From Winogradskyella sp. (GTDB taxonomy: Bacteria; Bacteroidota; Bacteroidia; Flavobacteriales; Flavobacteriaceae), in assembly GCA_004211785.1 (NCBI GenBank), contig SHBX01000001.1:372001-436000 (forward strand): a stretch of DNA of 64,000 bases. Direction: 5' to 3'. The position numbers and the translations under genes are program-made. Below are positions 1 through 8,029 of this stretch, one piece after another. The notes under the pieces were generated by a model. The model saw only the letters and a list, made by a program, of their open reading frames with translations, did not search any database and was not told the DNA's origin. Numbering within the stretch: the first letter of the stretch is position 1; each line of letters starts with the position of its first letter.

Positions 1-484
1 CATCAGTGTGTGCATTTGCCACATGAAAAACCGCAACAGGTTCGTTATTAATAGTTATGCTTAGCTTATCGTTAAATGTAATAACTGGTAAGGCTTCTTT
101 TGGGTTATTACTACCATCACGTCTTGGGTTAAGTAATCTTGCTTTTACATTATCATGCGCAATGATTGTTGCGCCAGCTTTTGCCATATTTACATTGCCG
201 CCAGTATGGTCACCGTGCCAATGGGTATTGACTAAAAACTTCAATGGTTTGTCACTAAGTGTTTTTATTTCAGCCAAAATCTTTTCAGACAAGGGTGCAA
301 ATTGGTCATCAATTACAAAAACACCATCATCACCAACCGAAACACCAATATTTCCTCCAGCACCAAAAAGCACGTAAACATTATCCGATAGTTTTTCAGA
401 TTTTATTTCAACGGTATCAAATCTTGACTGCGCAAGGCTAATAGTAGTTGTAAGTATTAAGTAGAATGATAATAATTTTTTCAT
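1..484 (-). CDS. Secreted metallo-beta-lactamase-fold hydrolase, truncated by window edge
   Basis: Reading back from an ATG at 484 gives 161 codons that stay open to the window edge, so the C-terminus is missing. The protein begins with a signal peptide ending in SLAQ (about residues 1-19). The zinc-binding signature HWHGDH lies at residues 88-93 (His88, His90, Asp92, His93), and a further His sits in NAHTD near residue 159. This is the layout of the metallo-beta-lactamase superfamily, acting in the periplasm or outside the cell. The substrate cannot be told: families with this motif include lactamases, lactonases, glyoxalase II-like enzymes and quinoprotein relay (SoxH-like) proteins. It is divergent from ctaB. 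Confidence 0.85.
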   Translation of the reverse strand, partial: MKKLLSFYLILTTTISLAQSRFDTVEIKSEKLSDNVYVLFGAGGNIGVSVGDDGVFVIDDQFAPLSEKILAEIKTLSDKPLKFLVNTHWHGDHTGGNVNMAKAGATIIAHDNVKARLLNPRRDGSNNPKEALPVITFNDKLSITINNEPVAVFHVANAHTD

Positions 485-576
485 TGTCGATGGGAGTTTT
501 TAAAGCCTATGTGTCGTATAAAATTACACATTCTTACATAAAACGATTTCAAATAAAGAATAACTCCTGTTTTACG

Positions 577-607
577 TTGTTCAAAACTAATTTTCAAGCT
601 ATCTTTG
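577..607 (+). promoter_or_regulatory. Bacteroidota-type promoter of the ctaB operon
   Basis: TTG at 577-579, a 20-base spacer, then TATCTTTG at 600-607 fits the flavobacterial sigma factor consensus TTG-N17-23-TANNTTTG. It lies 20 bases before the TTG codon at 628 proposed as the ctaB start. It also falls inside the longer open frame that begins at 466, which argues against that upstream start. Confidence 0.55.
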
Positions 608-627
608 CAGTCGCAAATAATCTAGTA

Positions 628-1521
628 TTGAGCACTATAAAATCTACAGTTTCTGTTGCGTCTATTTGGACGGATTTTAAGGAAATTACCAAAATGGGAT
701 TGTCCATAAGTGTTGTGTTCTCTTCAATTGCTGGATATTTCTTAGGTGCCGAAACAGTAGATGTTACGACCTTGTTACTATTATGTTTTGGTGGCTATTT
801 TATGGTTGGTGCTTCTAACGCCTATAACCAAATTATCGAGAAAGACTTAGATGCCTTAATGGATCGTACAAAAAACAGACCTATTCCTGCGGGACGTATG
901 TCTGTAAATTCAGCGTTTACTATTGCTATATTATTTACGTTGGCAGGTGTGGCAACACTATACATTATTAACCCAAGAACGGCAATGTATGGTGCAATTT
1001 CTATATTTATTTATACCTGCATGTATACGCCATTAAAAACCAAAACACCGATTGCAGTTTTTGTAGGCGCCATTCCAGGTGCTATTCCGTTTATGTTAGG
1101 TTGGGTTGCAGCAAGAAACGATTTTGGTATTGAGCCAGGCACCTTGTTTGCCATTCAGTTTTTTTGGCAATTCCCGCACTTTTGGGCAATAGGTTGGTTT
1201 TTGCATGAAGATTATAAAAAAGGAGGTTTTTTTATGTTGCCTACAGGTAAGCCAGATAAAGGTACTGCTGTACAAATAATTATGTATACAGTTTGGACAG
1301 TTTTAGCCTCAATAATTCCTGTCTTTGGTTTTACGGGAGATTTAAAATTGTCTATTGTAGGCGCAATTATCGTTTTCTTTTTAGGAATGGTCATGGTCTA
1401 TTATGCCTTGCAGTTATTTAAACAAAGAACACCAAAAGCAGCGAAACAACTGATGTTGTCGAGTGTTGCATATATTACATTATTGCAAATTGTATTTGTA
1501 GCTGATAAATTTTTAAGCTAA
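628..1521 (+). CDS. ctaB: Protoheme IX farnesyltransferase (heme O synthase)
   Basis: This is a UbiA-family membrane prenyltransferase that adds a farnesyl group to heme B to make heme O, needed for heme-copper oxidases. It has the polyprenyl-diphosphate/Mg motif NQIIEKDLDALMDRTKNRP and about nine hydrophobic segments. The frame is open from an ATG at 466, but that would add 54 residues with no family resemblance, would overlap the divergent gene at 484 and would contain the promoter at 577-607. A TTG at 628 gives MSTIKSTVSV... and 297 residues, the usual length. The next oxidase gene starts one base after the stop, so this heads the oxidase operon. Confidence 0.92.
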   Translation: MSTIKSTVSVASIWTDFKEITKMGLSISVVFSSIAGYFLGAETVDVTTLLLLCFGGYFMVGASNAYNQIIEKDLDALMDRTKNRPIPAGRMSVNSAFTIAILFTLAGVATLYIINPRTAMYGAISIFIYTCMYTPLKTKTPIAVFVGAIPGAIPFMLGWVAARNDFGIEPGTLFAIQFFWQFPHFWAIGWFLHEDYKKGGFFMLPTGKPDKGTAVQIIMYTVWTVLASIIPVFGFTGDLKLSIVGAIIVFFLGMVMVYYALQLFKQRTPKAAKQLMLSSVAYITLLQIVFVADKFLS

Positions 1522-1522
1522 T

Positions 1523-2113
1523 ATGGATTTAACAGAAGGAACTCAAAAAGAAAAAGAAGTACGCTCTAAAAAGATGATGCTTTGGTTTGGTATTGGCTCA
1601 TTAATTATGACGTTTGCCGGACTCACAAGTGCATTTATTGTGAGTAGAAAGCGCGAAGATTGGCTCAATAACTTTGAATTGCCTCAAGCCTTTATGATTT
1701 CTGTTTTGGTTATCATAATGAGTAGTTTTACGATGATTATGGCAAAACGCGCTATGAAACAAAACAACATTAGCCAGACTACAATTTGGTTGTTAGTAAC
1801 CTTTGCATTGGGTGTATTTTTTATATCCAATCAGTTTCAAGGGTTTTCACAATTTGTAGCAGACGGTTATTATTTTACTGGGGCAACAAGTAACGTTACG
1901 GTTTCATTTATTTATGTCATAGCAGTTGTTCATATTTTGCATGTTATTGCTGGGCTAATTAGTATAGTGGTAGTAATTATAAATAATCTAAATAAGAAAT
2001 ATACTTCAGATAATATGTTAGGCATAGAATTGGCGGCACATTTCTGGCATTTTGTAGACATACTTTGGGTGTGCCTCTTTTTGTTTTTATATTTTTTTAG
2101 ATACATAATTTGA
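1523..2113 (+). CDS. Cytochrome c oxidase subunit III-like protein (first copy)
   Basis: A 196-residue protein with five hydrophobic helices and the subunit III features HILHVIAGL and AHFWHFVDILW near the C-terminus. Subunit III belongs to the inner-membrane heme-copper oxidase and stabilises subunit I; it does not bind heme itself. The N-terminus is short and charged (MDLTEGTQKEKEVRSKKMM) with no signal peptide. It begins one base after the ctaB stop and precedes a second, longer subunit III paralogue by 36 bases. Subunits I and II are not in this window. The assignment to the COX3 family is firm; which oxidase it serves (caa3-type most likely) is inferred. Confidence 0.88.
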   Translation: MDLTEGTQKEKEVRSKKMMLWFGIGSLIMTFAGLTSAFIVSRKREDWLNNFELPQAFMISVLVIIMSSFTMIMAKRAMKQNNISQTTIWLLVTFALGVFFISNQFQGFSQFVADGYYFTGATSNVTVSFIYVIAVVHILHVIAGLISIVVVIINNLNKKYTSDNMLGIELAAHFWHFVDILWVCLFLFLYFFRYII

Positions 2114-2149
2114 TTATTTTTGTCAAATCTTAAAAATTAAATACGTTAT

Positions 2150-3151
2150 ATGGATACTACAGTAGCAAATACTGGTACAGAAGGCAAAACTTGGGGCGGT
2201 GGAAATAGACCACTAGGCGCGAGTTACGGAAAATTAATGATGTGGTTTTTCATTGTTTCAGATGCCTTAACATTTTCAGGGTTTTTAGCAGCCTACGGTT
2301 TTTCAAGATTTAAGTTTATTGAAGAATGGCCAATTGCCGATGAAGTGTTTACTCACGTTCCGTTTTTACATGGCCAAGAGTTGCCAATGATATATGTAGC
2401 ATTCATGACCTTTATCCTTATCATGTCTTCTGTGACAATGGTATTAGCGGTAGATGCAGGTCACCATATGAACAAAGCCAAAGTGACGCTTTACATGTTC
2501 TTGACCATCATTGGTGGTGCTATTTTTGTAGGCTCTCAAGCATGGGAATGGGCAACATTTATTCAAGGAGATTATGGTGCCGTGCAAACAAAAGGTGGTA
2601 ACATACTTCAGTTTGGTGAAAATGTAATGGTAGATGGCGAAGAAAAATTCAAACGTATTTCTATAGAAGATTTTGCAATAGTTGAGGCTACTGATAGAGT
2701 AGAACACGAACGTAAAAACGGATTGTGGTTTGTTGATGAAGCGAGTTTACCTCCATATTCTGTAAATGAAATTTATAAGGGTTTAGAAGCAAATTCTAAT
2801 ATCTTGGTAAGAAACCAGATTATTAATGATGAAGGCGAAAAAACGGTCTTGTCTAGAGAAGAATCTTTAAGACAGATAAAAGAAAACGGACAGTTAGTTG
2901 TCAAAGGCGCAAACCTGGTTGTCAATGAATATGGGACGTCTTTATTTGCAGATTTCTTTTTCTTTATTACAGGGTTTCACGGTTTCCACGTATTTTCTGG
3001 AGTTGTTATTAATATCATCATTTTCTTTAATGTTATATTAGGAACATACGAGCGAAGAGGAAGCTACGAAATGGTAGAAAAAGTCGGATTGTACTGGCAC
3101 TTTGTAGATTTAGTTTGGGTATTTGTATTTACCTTCTTTTACCTAGTTTAA
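2150..3151 (+). CDS. Cytochrome c oxidase subunit III with large soluble insertion (second copy)
   Basis: This 333-residue COX3-family protein shares with its upstream neighbour the end motif YWHFVDLVWVFVFTFFY and the TGFHGFHVFSG helix. Unlike that copy, it carries about 120 hydrophilic residues (roughly 142-262) between the helix ending in AWEWATFI and the helix starting LFADFFFF. By topology this should be an extramembrane domain, probably on the periplasmic side. Tandem COX3 paralogues of unequal length suggest a heteromeric subunit III arrangement. It is followed by the subunit IV-like gene after 20 bases. Confidence 0.88.
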   Translation: MDTTVANTGTEGKTWGGGNRPLGASYGKLMMWFFIVSDALTFSGFLAAYGFSRFKFIEEWPIADEVFTHVPFLHGQELPMIYVAFMTFILIMSSVTMVLAVDAGHHMNKAKVTLYMFLTIIGGAIFVGSQAWEWATFIQGDYGAVQTKGGNILQFGENVMVDGEEKFKRISIEDFAIVEATDRVEHERKNGLWFVDEASLPPYSVNEIYKGLEANSNILVRNQIINDEGEKTVLSREESLRQIKENGQLVVKGANLVVNEYGTSLFADFFFFITGFHGFHVFSGVVINIIIFFNVILGTYERRGSYEMVEKVGLYWHFVDLVWVFVFTFFYLV

Positions 3152-3171
3152 CTTTAAGATAAAAGCATAAA

Positions 3172-3618
3172 ATGGCACACGCACATAAATTAGAAATATT
3201 TCAAGGTTTACTTAAATTCAAGTCTAATACACAGAAAATCTGGGGTGTATTAATATTCTTGACTATTGTAACAGCTATAGAGGTTGTATTAGGTATATAC
3301 AAACCAGACACTTTAATGCATACTTGGTTAGACCCAATGGAAGGTGGTTTTTTTGCAACATTATACAACATTATCTTATCGCCTTTTATTTACATGAAAC
3401 CTTTAAACTTAATCTTTATAGTATTAACTATTGTAAAGGCTTACTACATTACTTGGGATTTCATGCATATGCGTGATGAGACAAAAGCTCTAAGACGTAT
3501 GGTAGTTTGGACGGCGGTTTTCTTAATCTGTTATTTAATATTTATCCTTTTGCAAGAAGGAGGTTATGTGTTTGAAGTATACAATACAAAAGACGCATTA
3601 ATAAAACGAGACTTTTAA
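3172..3618 (+). CDS. Cytochrome c oxidase subunit IV-like membrane protein
   Basis: A 148-residue protein with three hydrophobic segments (about residues 23-43, 78-97 and 110-128) and no signal peptide. The size, the helix pattern and the position directly after two subunit III genes match the prokaryotic cytochrome C oxidase subunit IV family (CtaF/CyoD-like), small accessory subunits of heme-copper oxidases. It is the last gene of the transcription unit that starts at ctaB: a palindromic repeat (3635-3653) and a strong terminator (3667-3696) follow it. Confidence 0.82.
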   Translation: MAHAHKLEIFQGLLKFKSNTQKIWGVLIFLTIVTAIEVVLGIYKPDTLMHTWLDPMEGGFFATLYNIILSPFIYMKPLNLIFIVLTIVKAYYITWDFMHMRDETKALRRMVVWTAVFLICYLIFILLQEGGYVFEVYNTKDALIKRDF

Positions 3619-3634
3619 CCGCAAAAAGAGTTTA

Positions 3635-3653
3635 CACTGAGCTTGTCGAAGTG
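3635..3653. repeat. Dispersed short palindromic repeat, copy 1
   Basis: CACTGAGCTTGTCGAAGTG is an imperfect palindrome (CACT...AGTG outer arms, central TTGTCGA variable). The identical 19 bases recur at 50482-50500, and a variant occurs at 51211-51230. This copy lies 16 bases after the stop of the subunit IV-like gene. Confidence 0.7.
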
Positions 3654-3666
3654 TTAATATGATATC

Positions 3667-3696
3667 AAAAGGTGGTTTATATAAACCACCTTTTTT
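3667..3696 (+). terminator. Rho-independent terminator of the oxidase operon
   Basis: AAAAGGTGGTTTAT at 3667-3680 is followed directly by its exact reverse complement at 3681-3694, then a T-rich tract. The T tract continues into TATTTTTG (3696-3703), a promoter -7 element for the next gene. Confidence 0.85.
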
Positions 3697-3703
3697 ATTT
3701 TTG
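3696..3703 (+). promoter_or_regulatory. TATTTTTG -7 element merged with terminator U-tract
   Basis: TATTTTTG exactly matches TANNTTTG and ends 4 bases before the ATG at 3708. No TTG lies at the usual -33 distance, because that region is the terminator hairpin. If used, transcription would begin at about the start codon, giving a leaderless mRNA. A twin arrangement precedes murI (27506-27513, minus strand). Confidence 0.4.
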
Positions 3704-3707
3704 TACT

Positions 3708-4415
3708 ATGCAAAAAAACAATCTTAAACGCAACATTGTTCTAGGTATTTTATTCTTTTTACCTGTGGCTTTTTTGTTGATGCTTTACCCAGCAAAGCAC
3801 AATTACATTCCTTTAGATATTATTAATCAAAATGTTGAAGAGATTGCCTCATTTTCTCCTATTTCTGACGAAAAAATACAACTTGCAGAGCATATCACTG
3901 TATTAGGATTTTTAGGAAAAACGCCTTTAAATAATTCTATTGCTGCTTCTAATTTGAAGGAATTGGTTTATGACAAATTCAAAGGCTTTAAAAAATTTCA
4001 AATAGTTGTTGTAGTTCCTAAGGGTTCAGAAAAAGATGTTGAAGCGCTGCATAAAGAGATTGCTAAATATGAAGATTTAAGATTTTGGCATTATGTCTAT
4101 GGTTCTGAAGAAGAAATCAAGGATTTATACGCCAACCTTAAAGTTGAAAACCCACTAAAAAATGATTTATCCACGGATGATGTATTTATTATTGATAAAG
4201 ATTTAAATCAGCGAGGAAGATTAGATGCTAGAGATAAAAAACAAATTGAAGCAAAAAAACCTATAACAACATTGAGTGCATACGATTGTATAGAGGTTTC
4301 TATAATAAAAAATAAAATGAGTGAGGATGTACGTATCCTCTTTACAGAGTATCGTCAAAAACGTAAGGGTAATTTCAATTCTACCACAAGACGCGCTGAC
4401 GATTTGAAAAAATAA
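3708..4415 (+). CDS. Membrane-anchored protein of unknown function, possible thioredoxin-like fold
   Basis: The ATG at 3708 is preferred over an upstream in-frame ATG at 3672 because the upstream one lies inside the terminator hairpin; this gives 235 residues. One N-terminal transmembrane segment (about residues 9-28, ending LLMLYPAKH) anchors a soluble domain. The alternating beta/alpha pattern (TVLGFLGKTP, KFQIVVVVPKGSEK, DDVFIIDKDLNQRGRLD) resembles a thioredoxin/SCO-like fold, but no redox Cys pair is present. It ends 3 bases before the SCO1 gene, so a role beside copper delivery to cytochrome oxidase is an inference from context only. Confidence 0.7.
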   Translation: MQKNNLKRNIVLGILFFLPVAFLLMLYPAKHNYIPLDIINQNVEEIASFSPISDEKIQLAEHITVLGFLGKTPLNNSIAASNLKELVYDKFKGFKKFQIVVVVPKGSEKDVEALHKEIAKYEDLRFWHYVYGSEEEIKDLYANLKVENPLKNDLSTDDVFIIDKDLNQRGRLDARDKKQIEAKKPITTLSAYDCIEVSIIKNKMSEDVRILFTEYRQKRKGNFNSTTRRADDLKK

Positions 4416-4418
4416 ACC

Positions 4419-5183
4419 ATGTCAAAAAAAACAAATTATTCATACATCGGGATTGCGTTTATTATTTTGGTTTTCGGAATTATTTTCGTTCCCAAAATAA
4501 TAGACAGGCTTACAAATGCAGACGTAACTAGAGACGAGAGTCGCAGTAAATCTGTATCTACACAACAGATAGAAACACCAAAGAAAAATCAATCCGACCT
4601 AGTTTACATTCCTGATGGTACTGGTGGAAACCGAAAAGTACCAACATTCAGTTTTACTGACCAAAACGGAAAGATAATTACAAATGACGATTATTTAGGT
4701 AAAGTATACTTGGTAGAATTTTTCTTTACAACATGCCCAACGATTTGCCCAAGAATGAGTAATAATTTAGTGCAAATTCAAAATCACTTTGAAGACTACT
4801 CAGATAATTTTGGAGTCGCATCTTTTACAATTATGCCAGAAGTAGATACACCAGAAGTTCTAAAAGCTTATGCCGGAAAATATGGCATTACAAATCCCAA
4901 TTGGCACTTAATGACAGGCGATGAAGACACAATTTATAAACTAGCAAATGAAGGGTTTTATTTATACACTGCAAAAGGAGAGGATGCTGCTGGCTTTGAG
5001 CATTCGGGTAATTTTGCTTTAATAGACAAAGAAGGCTATATCCGCTCGCGTCTAAAGTCACCAGACAATCCATTAATATATTACAATGGTATTGTATCTG
5101 AAGAAGAAGGCACAGACGACGAAGGTATTCCGCAAGAGATAAGTATTTTAAAAGAAGATATAGCTAAACTTCTAAAAGAGTAA
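4419..5183 (+). CDS. SCO1/SenC family copper chaperone
   Basis: A 254-residue protein with an N-terminal membrane anchor (about residues 8-25) and a periplasmic thioredoxin-like domain. The copper-binding CxxxC motif is in FFFTTCPTICPRM (Cys106 and Cys110), and the third ligand His is His195 in FEHSGNFALID. SCO proteins help load copper into the CuA site of cytochrome oxidase subunit II. The position among oxidase genes supports this role. The start codon is preceded by a 3-base gap to the previous stop, so the two are probably co-translated. Confidence 0.93.
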   Translation: MSKKTNYSYIGIAFIILVFGIIFVPKIIDRLTNADVTRDESRSKSVSTQQIETPKKNQSDLVYIPDGTGGNRKVPTFSFTDQNGKIITNDDYLGKVYLVEFFFTTCPTICPRMSNNLVQIQNHFEDYSDNFGVASFTIMPEVDTPEVLKAYAGKYGITNPNWHLMTGDEDTIYKLANEGFYLYTAKGEDAAGFEHSGNFALIDKEGYIRSRLKSPDNPLIYYNGIVSEEEGTDDEGIPQEISILKEDIAKLLKE

Positions 5184-5185
5184 AC

Positions 5186-5728
5186 ATGAGTGAAGACATA
5201 ATAGAAAACGAAAAAAAATACAACAAATGGATAGTTGTTTTGGCAATACTAATTCCGCTTGTGGTTGCTGTACTTTCAAGAGTTAAACTTCAAGATTTTG
5301 GTATTGAAGTAGAACCATTATCATTTCTACCACCAATCTACGCTACCATTAATGGTATTACAGCATTGGTTCTTATACTAGCTGTGATTTCAATAAAGAA
5401 AGGCAATCGCAAACGTCATGAAAATTTAATGAAGTTTGCAATATCATTATCTGCAGCTTTTTTAATTATGTATGTGGCTTATCATATGACTAGTGATAGT
5501 ACCAAATTTGGTGGAGAAGGTATGGTTAAGTATATCTACTATTTTATCTTATTGACACATATATTACTTTCAATAGTTATCATTCCATTTGTGTTGATTA
5601 CATATGTAAGAGCAATAACTAATAATTTTAAGCGTCATAAAAAAATTGCAAAAATTACATTTCCATTGTGGTTATATGTGGCCATTACCGGTGTTGTGGT
5701 GTATTTAATGATTTCACCGTATTACTAA
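5186..5728 (+). CDS. DUF420-family membrane protein
   Basis: A 180-residue integral membrane protein with about five hydrophobic helices (near residues 15-32, 53-70, 83-100, 114-137 and 155-176). It keeps conserved His residues in the helices (YVAYHMTSD, LLTHILLSI), as in the DUF420/CtaM-like family found beside cytochrome oxidase and SCO genes. The family has been linked to oxidase assembly; the exact activity is not visible from the sequence. It begins 2 bases after the SCO1 stop and overlaps the next gene by one base (TAATG). Confidence 0.82.
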   Translation: MSEDIIENEKKYNKWIVVLAILIPLVVAVLSRVKLQDFGIEVEPLSFLPPIYATINGITALVLILAVISIKKGNRKRHENLMKFAISLSAAFLIMYVAYHMTSDSTKFGGEGMVKYIYYFILLTHILLSIVIIPFVLITYVRAITNNFKRHKKIAKITFPLWLYVAITGVVVYLMISPYY

Positions 5729-5952
5729 TGAAAAATAGAGTTCTCTTTCTTCTTTTCTCTTTCTTCTTTTTTCTACAAGCAAGTGCTCAATGCGCCATGT
5801 GTCGCGCTGTTTTAGAAAGCGAAGAAGGTCAATCAGCGGCTCAAGGTATTAATGATGGTATTGTCTATCTTATGGCAATTCCTTATATTTTAGTTGGCGG
5901 TATTGGTTACATTGTATATTGGAAATTTTTCAGAACTAAAACCAAATCATAA
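5728..5952 (+). CDS. Small secreted/membrane protein of oxidase operon
   Basis: The start at ATG 5728 overlaps the last base of the previous stop (TAATG). The 74-residue product has a signal sequence (MKNRVLFLLFSFFFFLQASAQ) followed by CAMCRA, which holds a CxxC pair at the mature N-terminus, and one C-terminal transmembrane helix (AIPYILVGGIGYIVYWKFF). An upstream in-frame ATG at 5668 exists but would lie within the DUF420 coding sequence. I do not recognise a named family. Placement and the CxxC pair suggest a role in metal or redox handling for the oxidase, which is inference. Confidence 0.7.
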   Translation: MKNRVLFLLFSFFFFLQASAQCAMCRAVLESEEGQSAAQGINDGIVYLMAIPYILVGGIGYIVYWKFFRTKTKS

Positions 5953-6089
5953 ATTCCACTGTTTTATTGTAACATGATTGGTATTTAGACGTCTTATAAA
6001 TATTAATCAAAATGTTAATTCTTAACATATAGTTAGCACAAAGCATTTCAGCTTTTGTTTAATATTGCACTGAATTAACCAGCCTTATT

Positions 6090-6791
6090 ATGATTCAAAT
6101 CAAAGACTTGCATAAATCCTACCACATGGGTAGTAATTCGCTTCACGTTTTGAAGGGAATAAACTTCGATGTAAAAGAGGGCGAGCTGGTTTCAATTATG
6201 GGTTCTTCAGGCTCAGGAAAATCTACATTACTTAATATATTAGGAATGCTCGATGAGGCTGATGAAGGTAGTTATGTTCTTGATGATGTTGCTATTAAAA
6301 ACTTAAATGAAAAGGTTGCAGCAAAATATAGAAATGAATTTTTAGGATTCATTTTTCAGTCTTTTAACCTAATAAATTATAAAACTGCAGTTGATAATGT
6401 GGCTTTGCCAATGTACTATAAAGGTATGGCGCGTAAAGAGCGTGTAGAAAAAGCGTACCATTATCTAGAAAAAGTAGGACTTGCCGATTGGTCACATCAT
6501 TTGCCTAGTGAGTTGTCTGGAGGTCAAAAGCAAAGAGTGGCGATTGCAAGAGCATTAGCTAGTGAGCCAAAAGTGTTATTAGCCGACGAGCCAACAGGTG
6601 CGTTAGATAGTAAAACATCTTATGAAGTTATGGATTTAATTCAAGGTATTAATGACGAAGGAAAAACAATTCTTGTCGTAACTCACGAGGACGATATAGC
6701 GCAAATGACAAAGCGTATTGTAAACCTAAAAGATGGCATTATTATAGACGATAGTTTAGTAGAACAAGTTAGAGCACAACAGTATGTTTAA
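6090..6791 (+). CDS. ABC transporter ATP-binding protein (MacB/LolD type)
   Basis: A 233-residue nucleotide-binding subunit. Walker A is GSSGSGKS (residues 38-45), the signature is LSGGQKQRVAIARAL (from about residue 142), Walker B with the family's extra motif is VLLADEPTGALD, and the switch His is in VVTHED. The protein family powers MacB/LolD-type mechanotransmission systems, which move substrates across the periplasm or outer membrane instead of importing them. It overlaps the first permease by 8 bases, so one transporter is encoded by these consecutive genes. Confidence 0.93.
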   Translation: MIQIKDLHKSYHMGSNSLHVLKGINFDVKEGELVSIMGSSGSGKSTLLNILGMLDEADEGSYVLDDVAIKNLNEKVAAKYRNEFLGFIFQSFNLINYKTAVDNVALPMYYKGMARKERVEKAYHYLEKVGLADWSHHLPSELSGGQKQRVAIARALASEPKVLLADEPTGALDSKTSYEVMDLIQGINDEGKTILVVTHEDDIAQMTKRIVNLKDGIIIDDSLVEQVRAQQYV

Positions 6792-8028
6792 CGTAGAGCG
6801 CTGGCAAGAAATATTCGAAACATTGAAGAAAAACAAACTCCGTACATTCTTAACGGGTTTGTCTGTGGCTTCGGGTATTTTTATTCTAGTAATTCTATTA
6901 GGTTTCAGTTCTGGTATCGAAAATGGCGTTACTACAGAATTTCAACAAGATGCAACTAATGAAATTTTTGTAAGAACGCGTCGCACAACTAAAGGTTACA
7001 AAGGTCTTAATCCTGGGCGTTTTATTCAATTAAAAGATGATGATTTTGCTTTAATCACGGATACCTATGATGACCATTTAGAATATCGCACAGCAAACTA
7101 TAGTATTTGGGGCGGACAAGTAGTATACAAAAACGAAACAGGGAATTATCGTGTGCAAGGTGTGTTACCAGATAATCAATTTATCGAAAACGCTGATATG
7201 GGCAAAGGCCGATTTATTAATCAATCTGATATTGATGAAAGTAAAAAGGTAGCCGTTATTGGTAATAAAGTTAGTAAAGATTTATTCAAAGATGAAAATC
7301 CGATAAATAAATACATATCTATTTTTGGTATTTCTTATAAAGTTGTAGGCGTGTATTTTGACCCTGGAGGAGAACGAGAAGAGAGTCAAGTATATTTACC
7401 ACTAACATCTGCTAGAGTAGCATTTAATGGAGGAGATAATGTTAGAAACATGTCATTTACTGTAAAAATGTCGGAGAATTTTGATGAAGCTGTAGCGCTA
7501 TCAAAAAATGTTACTGATGCGATAGAAAGAGACATTAAAGAAAAGCATATCATAGCACCAGACGATACAGCAGCTGTAAGAGTTAATAACACTCTAGAAG
7601 AAGCTCAAAAAATCTATTCACTAATAGATACCATTAAAGCTGTATTTTGGTTTATAGGTATTGGAACCATAATAGCAGGGATAGTAGGTGTAGGTAACAT
7701 CATGATTATCATTGTTAAAGAACGCACTAAAGAAATAGGCATTAGAAAAGCTTTAGGAGCTGTTCCGTCTTCAATCATTGGTATGATTTTACAAGAAGCT
7801 ATTTTTGTGACGATGTTTTCTGGGTTGTTTGGATTAATAGCTGGATTGGCCTTGCTGGAATTAGTTGGCCCTCAGGTTGATAGTCCGTTTATAAAATTCC
7901 CACAAGTAGATTTTGCTACAGCCATAACAACTGTATTTATACTGGTTGCAGCTGGTGCATTTGCAGGATTTTTACCAGCTTATAGAGCAGCAAAAATAAA
8001 ACCCATAGTAGCATTAAGAGACGAGTAA
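6784..8028 (+). CDS. FtsX/MacB-type ABC permease, first of tandem pair
   Basis: A 414-residue permease with a transmembrane helix near residues 20-42, a MacB-like periplasmic core domain of about 220 residues, and three C-terminal helices (from about residues 285, 335 and 375). The motif IIVKERTKEIGIRKALGA is characteristic of the FtsX domain. The N-terminus (MFNVERWQEIFETLKKNKLRTFLT) closely resembles the next gene's (MFNKDRWEEILEALNANKVRTFLT), showing tandem duplication. With one ATPase gene, a heterodimeric permease is likely. Confidence 0.92.
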   Translation: MFNVERWQEIFETLKKNKLRTFLTGLSVASGIFILVILLGFSSGIENGVTTEFQQDATNEIFVRTRRTTKGYKGLNPGRFIQLKDDDFALITDTYDDHLEYRTANYSIWGGQVVYKNETGNYRVQGVLPDNQFIENADMGKGRFINQSDIDESKKVAVIGNKVSKDLFKDENPINKYISIFGISYKVVGVYFDPGGEREESQVYLPLTSARVAFNGGDNVRNMSFTVKMSENFDEAVALSKNVTDAIERDIKEKHIIAPDDTAAVRVNNTLEEAQKIYSLIDTIKAVFWFIGIGTIIAGIVGVGNIMIIIVKERTKEIGIRKALGAVPSSIIGMILQEAIFVTMFSGLFGLIAGLALLELVGPQVDSPFIKFPQVDFATAITTVFILVAAGAFAGFLPAYRAAKIKPIVALRDE

Positions 8029-8029
8029 G

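Noticed and set aside
57-441. Two plus-strand frames at the left edge
   Set aside because: They run opposite the metallo-beta-lactamase gene, whose motifs (HWHGDH) and signal peptide are clear on the minus strand.
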